From: Pseudomonas sp. TH15
GTDB lineage: Bacteria; Pseudomonadota; Gammaproteobacteria; Pseudomonadales; Pseudomonadaceae
Direction: 5' to 3'
Assembly: GCF_016651105.1 (NCBI RefSeq)
Contig: NZ_JAEKEL010000001.1
Location: 3,152,001-3,216,000, forward strand
DNA length: 64,000 nucleotides
Position numbers and translations under genes: made by a program. Of the stretch, positions 23,001 through 27,325 are shown piece after piece. The number at the start of each line of letters is the position of its first letter. The first letter of the stretch is position 1. The notes under the pieces were generated by a model that did no database searches, was not told the origin of the DNA, and saw only the letters and a list, made by a program, of their open reading frames with translations.

Positions 23001-24655
23001 AACTGGACCGCAAAGCGCTGCCGGAGCCTGAGTTCTGCGCCGATCAATATCAGGCGCCACGCAACGAGCAGGAACGTTGGCTGGCAGAGATCTGGGCCGA
23101 CGTGCTGCAAGTGGAGCAGGTGGGTATCAGCGACAACTTCTTCGAGTTGGGCGGTGATTCGATTCTCAGCCTGCAAGTGATTTCCCGGGCACGGAACCAT
23201 GCGCAACTGAAACTGGAGATCAAGCTGCGCGACCTGATGCGCTTCCAGACCATTGGCAACCTGTTCGACCAGCAAGCGGTCGCGCACTCGAGTCAGACTG
23301 CCGACAGCAGTCATGTGGCGCAGGCTGGCGCGTTTGGTCTGTTGCCGATCCAGGAGTGGTTCTTCGCCGAGGGCATGAGTGAACCGCATCATTTCAACCA
23401 GGCAATGATGCTGCGTTCGCGCCAGGCACTGGATGCCCCGGCACTGGAGCAGACGCTGCGGTTGATGCTCGAGCAGCATGATTCGTTGCGCCTGCGCTTC
23501 TATCAGGACCAGGGCCGCTGGTTGCAGCACTATCAAACGTTGCCAGACAGCTTGCGCATCGCTGAGCGCAACCCGTTGCTGTGGCAACGGGAGATCAGCG
23601 ACATCGAGCAACTCGACGCACTGGTCAACCAGGCCCAGCGCAGCCTCAACCTGCTCGATGGGCCACTGATGCGCGGCCTGCTGGTGAACCTGCCGGACGG
23701 CGAGGTGCGTCTGCTGTTGGTGGTGCATCACCTGGTGATCGATGCGGTGTCGTGGCGGGTATTCCTGCAAGACTTGCAACTGGCCTACGAGGCGTTCAGT
23801 CAGGGCCGCGAACCGCAACTGGCGCAGCGCACCAGCAGCTATCGCGCTTGGGCCGATGGCCTCGCGGCGCAGGTGCCGGCACTGGCCGAGCAAGAGCTGG
23901 ATTACTGGCTGGCACAGCTGGATCAGCCGGGCAAGGATCTGCCGTGTGACAACCCGCGTGGCAAGAACCTGGTGCGTTTCCGCGAAGAAACCTTCATGGG
24001 CCTCGATGCCACCCGTACCGGGCAGTTGCTCAAACAGGCGCCAGCGGTGTACGGCACGCAGATCAACGATCTGCTGCTGACGGCGCTCGGTCGTGTGCTG
24101 TGTCGCTGGAGCGAGGCCGAGTCGGTGCTGGTGCAACTGGAAGGGCACGGCCGTGAAGACCTGGTCGAAGGGCTGGACCTGAGCCGCACGCTCGGTTGGT
24201 TCACCACCATGTTCCCGGTACGGCTGGCGCCGTTGACCGAGCAGGATTTCGGCGCGTCGATTCTGGCGGTACGCGAGCAGTTGGCGGCGGTGCCGCAGAA
24301 GGGCGTCGGCTACGGCGCGTTGCGCTACATGGCCGATGCGTCGGTGCAACAGCGTCTGGCGGCGTTGCCACAGGCGCGACTGACCTTCAACTACCTGGGG
24401 CAGTTCGACCAGACCTTTGATGAGCAGGCGATGCTGATGCCGGCGGACGAGCACATCGGCGACGTCTACAGCCTGGACGCCAACCTTGGCAACTGGCTGG
24501 AAATCGTCGGTCAGGTGTTCGACGGCAAGCTGTCGATGCGCTGCATGTACAGCACCCGTCGCTTCCGCCCAAGCACCATCGAGACCTTGATGCAGCAGTA
24601 TCAGGCCGAGCTGGAAGCGCTGGTCGAGCATTGCCTGCAACAGTCGGCGCGCTGA
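11030..24655 (+). CDS. Pyoverdine non-ribosomal peptide synthetase, three C-A-T-E modules
   Basis: 4541-residue NRPS, intact. Domain order is C (11160-12480, LCL type, HHIISDGW), A (12540-14020), T (14045-14270), E (14310-15600), C (15690-16970), A (17040-18530), T (18555-18780), E (18825-20110), C (20205-21490), A (21545-23020), T (23045-23275), E (23335-24640). All three carrier domains carry GGDS, the form usual before an E domain. The pocket of module 1 reads DLWNNALT, of the Ala/Gly type; the following E domain favours D-Ala. Modules 2 and 3 read DGEACGGV and DGECCGGV, two near-identical pockets with Glu at position 239 that suggest a basic residue, possibly an ornithine derivative; this is inference. 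The first C domain accepts an L-residue, matching the Thr-T end of the preceding protein. The protein ends in an E domain with no thioesterase, so another synthetase must follow. The last E domain has HHLVIDA instead of HHxxxDG. Confidence 0.95.
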   Translation: MQQLIESVGALSPEKRKALAILLGKQGINLYGIAPIFRRTEGEPLLLSYAQERQWFLWQMEPDSAAYHIPTALRLRGALDMAVLQRSFDTLIERHESLRTGFARGDQDKAIQLIKAPYALQIEVHPLAGEVDEPRLRAAIEAQIARPFDLEQDALLRVCLLQLAPDDHVLVMVQHHIISDGWSMQVMVGELIELYAGFSRGAPATLAALPIQYADYAVWQRQWMEVGERERQLSYWVEHLGSDPGVLELPADHPRPLVQSYRGARLDLQLDAALSKGLQDLARREGGTLFMLLLASFQTLLHRYSGQSDIRVGVPIANRNRVETEGLIGFFVNTQVLKAEVNPQQRFSELLAEVKHAALGAEAHQDLPFEQLVEALRPERNLSHSPLFQVLYNHQNAGRQANQAMQLPGLAVESVNWDSLTAQFDLTLETHESPQGVWASLIYATDLFEATSIERMGRHLQALLKGIVSDAQQRVGELPLLDASERQVLLHDWNPVDAPFASDLCIHQLIARQAAQTPDARAVTFAEWHLTYAQLEARANPLAHALIERGVGPEVRVGVAMQRSENLLVALLAVLKAGGVYVPLDPDYPADRVAYMLEDSRALCLLTEREVAANLAIAADTDVLLMDNAAEDFAAYPAHAPDTRVSADNLAYVIYTSGSTGKPKGVAIAHRNVLALIDWSQSVYSRDDIQGVLASTSVCFDLSVWELFVTLANGGSLIIARNALELPQLPARDQVRLINTVPSAIAALQRSGEIPPSVRIINLAGEPLKQALVDTLYAQPTVEHVFDLYGPSEDTTYSTWTRRTAGGQPSIGRPLKHTASYVLDGELQPVPQGVAAELYLAGAGITRGYLARPALTAEKYLPNPFGAPGERFYRTGDLTRYQADGNLQYVGRIDHQVKVRGFRIELGEIEARLLQQDAVRELAVLAQEGASGQQLVAYIVPSAALGNAEEQARLREVLKAGLREHLPEYMVPAHLLFLEQLPLTPNGKLDRKALPKPDAALEQHTYLAPSNDSERQLCEIWQAVLGLEQVGVTDNFFALGGDSIISIQVVSRARQAGLRITPKDLFQYQTVQGLARVAQRGEAAFSIEQGAVTGSTPLLPFQQRFFELQIPERQRWNQSLLLKPSQAVDANVLERALQALVAHHDALRLSFSEGAEGWTATHRAPDIQPLLQQASVQHVDEIEAVCDAAQGSLDLQNGPLLRAVLLNVADGSQRLLLAIHHLVVDGVSWRVLLEDLQNACEQLQNGQTIKLAAKTSPFKDWAQHLQTFAAGELHNELAWWAEQLGEAPADLPCDNPAATLQNRHAVSVETRLNADQTRQLLQQAPAAYRTQVNDLLLTALARVIGRWTGQASTLIQLEGHGREELFDAIDLTRTVGWFTSLFPVRLTPAMGLADSLKAVKEQLRGVPNKGLGFGVLRYLGDEHAQQTLAAQPVPRITFNYLGQFDSQFDDAALFVPASESTGREQSSLAPLANWLDINGKVYGGELNLSWSFSHEMFNQATIQRLADDYAQELNALIAHCCEANNRGVTPSDFPLADLSQAQLDQLITDPQAVDNVYPLSPMQQGMLFHTLLEQGTGDYINQMRVDVEGLDVERFREAWQAALDAHDILRTRFVWGGAQAQPLQIVERTATLPFTVHDWRGQPSEALDALAEAERSRPFDLNEVPLLRLVVVRTAADRHELLYTSHHILMDGWSNSQLLGEVLQRYAGQVPAATIGRYSDYIAWLQRQDSQLSEQFWLERLAQFDEPTRLAQGLADRSASANGGIEQYQQWIDAAGTLRLNDFARQQKVTVNTLVQAAWLLLLQRYTGSACVAFGTTVAGRPADLVGIEQQVGLFINTLPVIAGSRPDQSVGAWLAAVQAQNLSLREFEHTPLANIQRWAGQGGESLFDTLLVFENFPISEALEQGSALGLNFGAVDTREQTNFPLTVGVNLGETLSVHYSFATANFSQEAIVRLHAQLASLLEQFVQSANARLGALTLLSREEQNRLQDSNRAQPCTDPLLVHQRIAVIAAQQAQQEAVRCSDQALTFAALETQANRLAHVLINEGVGPEVRVGVALPRGEGLIVALLAVLKAGGAYVPLDASYPRERLAYLIEDSGIALLLTDSQLRTQLPLSAGLRALDLDTLSTAEWPDVAPQVDVQAENLAYVIYTSGSTGNPKGVSVTHGPLAMHCLAIGERYEMRDSDCEFHFMSFAFDGAHERWLTSLTHGASLLIRDDSLWTPEQTYNAMIEHGVTVVAFPPVYLQQLAEYAEREGNPPKVRIYCFGGDAVPNASFERVKRALNPEYIINGYGPTETVVTPLIWKAGREVQCGAAYAPIGSRIGDRSAYVLDADLNLLPQGMAGELYLGGTGLARGYLNRPAMTAERFVPDPFGAPGSRLYRSGDLVRERADGVFDYQGRVDNQVKIRGFRIELGEIEARLLELSSVREAVVLAHAGPSGKQLVAYLVPTQSVAEAHLGEWRDSVRNALKESLPTHMVPAHLMVLAQLPVTPNGKLDRKALPAPDASLMQNSYVAPRNDMEQRIATIWADVLRLERVSATDNFFELGGDSIISIQVVGRARQAGIQFTPKDLFQHQTVQALAAVAQLGGTLLSIDQGPVSGTTPLLPFQQWFFASEIPQRHHWNQSLLLKPAMTLHADTVAQVLQALVVHHDALRLSFSETTDGWTATHRPIDPAQALLWQRTLTDPGEIEATCQQAQGSLNLHDGPLLRGVLLDLPDHTQRLLLVVHHLVVDGVSWRVLLEDLHTAFSQIQAGREVALPAKTSAFKAWAERLQAHTASLDDEQAFWREHLQGASATLPCERPGGSLENRYAQSVQTRLAPELTKQLLQQAPAAYRTQVNDLLLTALARVISRWNGHASALIQLEGHGREDLFDDIDLSRTLGWFTSVFPVHLTPASGLADSIKQIKEQLRAIPDKGIGFGALRYLGDASAREALADLPTPKITFNYLGQFDSQFDEAALFLPAGESAGNDLSDRAPLGNWLSVNGQVYGGELSLSWSFSEQMFDTATIERLAEDYAKELAALIAHCVTPGVQGLTPSDFPLAGLTQVQLDSVPVAPQQIADIYPLSPMQQGMLFHTLSDDGDDLYVNQLNLSVEGLDIERFRAAWECVVQRHEILRTSFHWQDSQASPVQIVHRQGVVDLQALDTPMDDAQLAEFARQQRVQGFALDRMPLQRTRLIRLGADKYQLIWTSHHILMDGWSSSQLFGEVLQHYATGQVEGESGRYRDFIAWLQQQDSAQLEQFWRGHLQTLVEPTALSQAMHPRHESAEHGHQALYTRWDAQQTALLQQHCRAQGITANTLIQGAWLLLLQRYTGQHSVAFGATVAGRPEGLPNAGSMLGLFINTLPVIQTLDPAQPLNAWLSSLQAYNLDLREHAHAPLADIQRWAGQGGEALFDNILVFENYPIDQRLEQAPGGLRFGTSASHDVTNFPMDLAVHLGEEFSIEYLFLRDRFSVEAVERIRQTMEVLLQSMMQQPTERLGNLQRLAAPQWQALQQWGAEPAAVHRRELLPAMIAAQRPEAIAAECADEQLSYAQLERRANQLAHHLIAAGAGPEMLIGVALERSLDMLVALLAVFKSGAAYVPLDIDYPSDRLAFIIEDSGMRQMISRGAASQRLPLPANLPLLDLDHFDGNQYPHTAPRVQTCDDSLAYLIYTSGSTGLPKGVAVTHGPLSMHCQAIRELYEMDASTRELHFMSFAFDGAHERWLTTLAFGGTLVLRDHELWTPEQTSHALLSRSIDIACFPPAYLKQVAEYVEASGMAVPKVRIYCLGGDAVPEQTLAQVRRVLQPQFITNGYGPTETVVTPMLWKAPNDEACAAAYAPIGRVVGQRSLWVLDDDLNPLPQDLSGQLYIGGYGVARGYHGRAAITAERFIPDPFDPLGGGRVYRTGDLARYRADGVIEYVGRVDHQVKIRGFRIELGEIEACLRAQDGVTDAVVIARDGVSGKQLIGYVVSADDNAGDRLKTLLRAQLPEYMVPLQIIGLARLPISPNGKLDRKALPEPEFCADQYQAPRNEQERWLAEIWADVLQVEQVGISDNFFELGGDSILSLQVISRARNHAQLKLEIKLRDLMRFQTIGNLFDQQAVAHSSQTADSSHVAQAGAFGLLPIQEWFFAEGMSEPHHFNQAMMLRSRQALDAPALEQTLRLMLEQHDSLRLRFYQDQGRWLQHYQTLPDSLRIAERNPLLWQREISDIEQLDALVNQAQRSLNLLDGPLMRGLLVNLPDGEVRLLLVVHHLVIDAVSWRVFLQDLQLAYEAFSQGREPQLAQRTSSYRAWADGLAAQVPALAEQELDYWLAQLDQPGKDLPCDNPRGKNLVRFREETFMGLDATRTGQLLKQAPAVYGTQINDLLLTALGRVLCRWSEAESVLVQLEGHGREDLVEGLDLSRTLGWFTTMFPVRLAPLTEQDFGASILAVREQLAAVPQKGVGYGALRYMADASVQQRLAALPQARLTFNYLGQFDQTFDEQAMLMPADEHIGDVYSLDANLGNWLEIVGQVFDGKLSMRCMYSTRRFRPSTIETLMQQYQAELEALVEHCLQQSAR

Positions 24656-24718
24656 GCCGGTCTTTAACTTTTTGAGAGGGGCGGTGTGCATTGCGCGCAG
24701 CGCCCCGGGATGTGATGC

Positions 24719-25666
24719 ATGCCATTGAATTCGGAAGTAGCGGCGTTTCTTGATCTGGTCGAAGACAGTCAGAACGACGCGTTTCACCAAGGGACACCCG
24801 AGCAGGCGCGTGGGGCGTTCGAGCAGTCCTCGCAACAGATGCGTTGGGCCGTGCCGGATGTCGACGTGAGCGAGGTGCAACACCGTGCCCGCGACGGCGC
24901 TGAACTGACCTTGCGGCTGTACCGTCCGTTGCAAAAGGGCGGTGTCTTGCCGGTGCTGCTGTTTTTGCACGGCGGTGGTTTTGTCGTCGGCAGCCTCGAT
25001 TCCCACGACGGTATCTGCCGCGAGTTCTGCGCGCGCACGCCGTGTGCAGTGTTGTCGGTCGGCTACCGCCGCGCGCCGGAACACAAGTTCCCGGTGGCGT
25101 TGCACGATTGTGCCGATGCACTGGATTGGCTGCGCGAACAGGCTGGTGAATTTGCTCTCGATCTGTCGCGCCTGGTGTTTGGCGGCGACAGCGTCGGCGC
25201 CACGCTGGCGACCGTGCTGGCGCTTGAGGCGCGCGCCCCCGGCGCGCTGAAACCCTGCCTGCAATTGCTCTGCTACCCGGTGACCGACGCCTCGCAGCGC
25301 CGTGAATCGATGGACTTGCTCGGCGAAGGCTACCTGCTGGAAAGCGATTCCCTGGAATGGTTCTACCAGCACTACGCCCGCAGCATCGAGGACCGCCGCG
25401 ACTGGCGTTTCTCGCCACTGCTGAGCAACGACCTCGCCGGCGCCGCCCCGGCCTACATCGCCCTGGCAGGTTTTGACCCGCTGCTGGACGAAGGCCGCGC
25501 CTACGCCGAACGTTTGGCCAGCACCGGAGGACTGCTTGAATGCCGCGAATTCAGCGGCCACGTGCACGACTTCCTGCGCATGCGCATGGTCACCGAAGAA
25601 GTGGAGGCGATCTATCAGGAACTGGTGAGCGTGCTGCGCACCGTGATGTATCCCGAAACGGTCTGA
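24719..25666 (+). CDS. Alpha/beta hydrolase, hormone-sensitive lipase (HSL) family
   Basis: 315 residues. Residues around 85-92 read FLHGGGFV, the HGGG oxyanion-hole motif of the HSL/acetyl-hydrolase family, and GGDSVGA near residue 160 is the nucleophile elbow (Ser in GDSxG). The C-terminal part contains the expected Asp (GFDPLLDEG) and a late His (GHVHDF). An in-frame TGA lies two codons before the ATG, so the start is fixed although the ribosome site is weak. It lies 63 bases after the NRPS stop on the same strand, so co-transcription is likely. A role on pyoverdine or its thioester intermediates is suggested only by position; no classical type II thioesterase motif is visible. A general carboxylesterase is equally possible. 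Confidence 0.85.
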   Translation: MPLNSEVAAFLDLVEDSQNDAFHQGTPEQARGAFEQSSQQMRWAVPDVDVSEVQHRARDGAELTLRLYRPLQKGGVLPVLLFLHGGGFVVGSLDSHDGICREFCARTPCAVLSVGYRRAPEHKFPVALHDCADALDWLREQAGEFALDLSRLVFGGDSVGATLATVLALEARAPGALKPCLQLLCYPVTDASQRRESMDLLGEGYLLESDSLEWFYQHYARSIEDRRDWRFSPLLSNDLAGAAPAYIALAGFDPLLDEGRAYAERLASTGGLLECREFSGHVHDFLRMRMVTEEVEAIYQELVSVLRTVMYPETV

Positions 25667-25674
25667 TCCGCCCT

Positions 25675-25704
25675 GGCCTGATGTGTGCGTCCACACCTCA
25701 GGCC
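25675..25704 (+). terminator. Hairpin after the NRPS-hydrolase operon
   Basis: The arms GGCCTGA and TCAGGCC are fully complementary, and an inner GTGTG/CACAC pair extends the stem. No T-run follows, so it may act as a transcript-end stabiliser rather than an intrinsic terminator. Confidence 0.4.
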
Positions 25705-25712
25705 ATCAACAT

Positions 25713-25745
25713 CCGCCCCTGTGGGAGCGAGCCTGCTCGCGAAGA
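25713..25745. repeat. REP element
   Basis: Copy of the P. fluorescens-type REP core (tgtgggagcgagcctgctcg, then cgaa). Related copies lie at 26999-27030, 39604-39696 and 46560-46635. Confidence 0.7.
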
Positions 25746-25777
25746 GGCCGGTCCTGACAGCTTGTTTCAGGAACTGA

Positions 25778-26038
25778 CTATTCCGGTTTGAAACCTGGTT
25801 TGCCGTTGGCAGTTCGCCATTCTTTGATGGTGTTTAAAACGCCTTTTGGACTGTCCTCAACGCCTTCTTTTGGGTCATAAAGAACGCCGGTTCCATCAGG
25901 GTGTTGAGACGTGCAGAGGATGTTTTCAATGATGGCGTCATGTTCGCGCTCGGATGAATAATCTCCTTCGAACAGGCGACTAATCAGGGCTGAATATTCT
26001 GCCTCTGTGTATTCCTCAAACTTGGCCTTCAATATCAT
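25778..26038 (-). CDS. Colicin E/pyocin DNase immunity protein (Im9 family), third copy
   Basis: 86 residues. The start MILKAKFEEYTE and the end EWRTANGKPGFKPE match the Im2/Im9/pyocin S immunity family, whose members block HNH DNase bacteriocins by binding next to the active site. The central segment has the shape of the conserved helix III region, but the usual YYP is changed to LYDPKEGVEDSP. The ATG at 26038 is chosen because it aligns with the family start and is preceded by AGAGATAA; the longer open frame reads into a REPIN and is not real. It is very similar to the copies at 26633 and 27065. It has no toxin gene of its own and lies farthest from the pyocin gene. It may protect against related bacteriocins of other strains. 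Confidence 0.9.
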   Translation of the reverse strand: MILKAKFEEYTEAEYSALISRLFEGDYSSEREHDAIIENILCTSQHPDGTGVLYDPKEGVEDSPKGVLNTIKEWRTANGKPGFKPE

Positions 26039-26078
26039 TTTCAAATTATCTCTACCAATACCGGACAATATTGAACCC

Positions 26079-26209
26079 GTGGCGAGGGAGCTTGCTCCCG
26101 CTGGGCTGCGCAGCAGCCCCAAAACCGGCACCCGCGGACTGTCAGGCACACCGCAGTGCTCTGGTTTGCGACTGCTGCGCAGCCGAGCGGGAGCAAGCTC
26201 CCTCGCCAC
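26079..26209. repeat. REPIN (inverted REP pair)
   Basis: Begins gtggcgagggagcttgctcc and ends with its reverse complement, with a second inner pair (ctgcgcagcag / ctgctgcgcag). It sits between two immunity genes and probably marks past recombination. Confidence 0.75.
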
Positions 26210-26226
26210 AGGGTTATGTTGGAACT

Positions 26227-26485
26227 CTATTCTGGTTTGAAATCAGGTTTGCCGTTGGCGGCTCGCCATTCCTTCACTTTGCTAACGATCGCTTCCGGGG
26301 GTCGCCTCCTCGTCGGAGTCGGCGTAATAAATCATGTCCGAGCCGTGGGGGTGTTCAGTCAACTCTTCAAACAACAGCACTGCGCGGACCTGTTCTTTTT
26401 CCGAGTCAAATTGCGCATTGCAAACTCCGGATACGAACCGCAGAAAATCTGTTTCGGTAAAATCGGAAAGAATTGGTTTGTGCAT
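26227..26485 (-). pseudogene. Frameshifted immunity gene of a second subfamily
   Basis: The frame from the ATG at 26485 encodes [14 protein letters not shown] and then [22 protein letters not shown], the Im9/pyocin S1-S2 immunity signature. It then breaks at a C5 run (G5 at 26297-26301 on the plus strand). With four bases in that run the frame continues [22 protein letters not shown] and stops at 26227, giving exactly 85 residues, the usual family length. As written, the protein ends early at 26282. The sequence differs clearly from the other three immunity genes here, so it guarded against another toxin type. A one-base assembly error would make this an intact gene. Confidence 0.8.
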
Positions 26486-26632
26486 TTCAATTTTTTCCTT
26501 GTGGATTTCAGAGTGTTGTTTTGGTGGGGTGACTCCGATGTTTTTAATGTCGTAGATCTCACCGCTTTTGGATATGTATTTCGTGTGGTGTAGTTCGAGA
26601 TTAATTTGGCTGGCAGTTTTTTCAGGGACTGA
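26486..26632 (-). pseudogene. C-terminal stub of a colicin/pyocin HNH DNase
   Basis: 49 codons, open in the same frame as the following immunity ORF, with no toxin body before it. The translation contains [18 protein letters not shown], then [17 protein letters not shown]. This matches the end of colicin E9/pyocin S DNases (ELHH, GGEVYDMDN, TPKRHIDIH), with the metal and catalytic His residues and the Asn all kept. It begins directly after the TAG of the immunity gene at 26633. No start codon or ribosome site of its own is visible. It is probably the tip of a displaced toxin, left with its immunity gene. Confidence 0.75.
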
Positions 26633-26893
26633 CTATTCCGGTTTGAAACCTGGTTTACCGTTGGCTGCTCGCCAATCTTTGATGGCTTTTAACACGCCTG
26701 CGGGGCTGTCTTCGACTCCCTCGGCCGGGTAGTACAAAATACCCGAACCGCTCGGGTGTTCCGAAATGCTTACTATGTTGTCCACTATCGCGTCGTGCTC
26801 TCTCTCGGAAGAGTAGTCTCCTTCAATCAAGCGGTTTATGAGGGAGATAAACTCTGACTCTGTGTATTCCTCAAACTTGGCCTTCAATACCAT
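26633..26893 (-). CDS. Colicin E/pyocin DNase immunity protein (Im9 family), second copy
   Basis: 86 residues from the ATG at 26893, which is preceded by GGGAGAG and begins MVLKAKFEEYTE. The segment SEHPSGSGILYYPAEGVEDSP is the classic immunity core, and the end is EWRAANGKPGFKPE. It is closely similar to the copies at 25778 and 27065. The upstream ten codons (GRDNLK in frame) are the same as at the third copy, which shows that both derive from one duplication. It has no intact partner toxin next to it. Its product should bind the HNH domain of the local pyocin or a close relative. Confidence 0.92.
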   Translation of the reverse strand: MVLKAKFEEYTESEFISLINRLIEGDYSSEREHDAIVDNIVSISEHPSGSGILYYPAEGVEDSPAGVLKAIKDWRAANGKPGFKPE

Positions 26894-26928
26894 TTTCAAA
26901 TTATCTCTCCCAGTGCAGTACAACATTG

Positions 26929-27033
26929 AACCTGTGGCGAGGGAGCAAGCTCCCCTGCCACAGGGTTATGCATCTTCAGGGCTGTACCGGTCTGAGTATC
27001 ACTCCCTGTGGGAGAGAGCCTGCTCACGAAGTG
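26929..27033. repeat. Two REP-like elements between immunity genes
   Basis: The first is cctgtggcgagggagcaagc followed by its inverted end ctgccacagg; the second is ctgtgggagagagcctgctc. They are followed at 27040-27078 by a segment nearly identical to 25750-25791 (tgacagcttgtttcagga), so the REP plus gene-end unit has been copied. Confidence 0.65.
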
Positions 27034-27064
27034 GTCAGCCCTGACAGCTTGTTTCAGGAATTGA

Positions 27065-27325
27065 CTATTCCGGTTTAAAACCTGGTTTACCGTTGGCGGC
27101 TCGCCATTCTTTGATGGCTTTTAGTACGCCGGCTGCGCTGTCCTCAACGCCTTCTTCGGGACAGTACAGAATGTCTATTTCATTCGGGTGTTCCGAAGTT
27201 TTTACGATGTTTTCTACAATGTCATCGTGTTCTTTCTCTGAACGGTAATTCCCTTGGAATAGCCGGTTTATAAGGCTGAGATACTCTGATTCTGTGTAGT
27301 GTTCAAGTTTTCCCTTGAGGTTCAT
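27065..27325 (-). CDS. Cognate immunity protein of the S-type pyocin (Im9 family)
   Basis: 86 residues beginning MNLKGKLEHYTESE and ending EWRAANGKPGFKPE, an Im9-family protein. Its ATG directly follows the TAA of the pyocin gene, and the ribosome site AAGGAGA lies inside the pyocin 3' end. Synthesis is therefore coupled, as expected for the cognate inhibitor that neutralises the DNase in the producing cell. The core is SEHPNEIDILYCPEEGVEDSA; the usual SGSD stretch and YYP are changed, which may set its specificity apart from the two other copies. Confidence 0.93.
   Translation of the reverse strand: MNLKGKLEHYTESEYLSLINRLFQGNYRSEKEHDDIVENIVKTSEHPNEIDILYCPEEGVEDSAAGVLKAIKEWRAANGKPGFKPE

Noticed and set aside
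21551..25696. 1381-codon open frame on the minus strand across the NRPS and hydrolase genes
   Set aside because: It mirrors strongly coding plus-strand text with NRPS motifs; such long antisense frames are common in GC-rich DNA and it shows no family motif.
25778..26209. 143-residue version of the third immunity protein
   Set aside because: Its first 57 residues are translated REPIN; the family start and ribosome site fit 26038.
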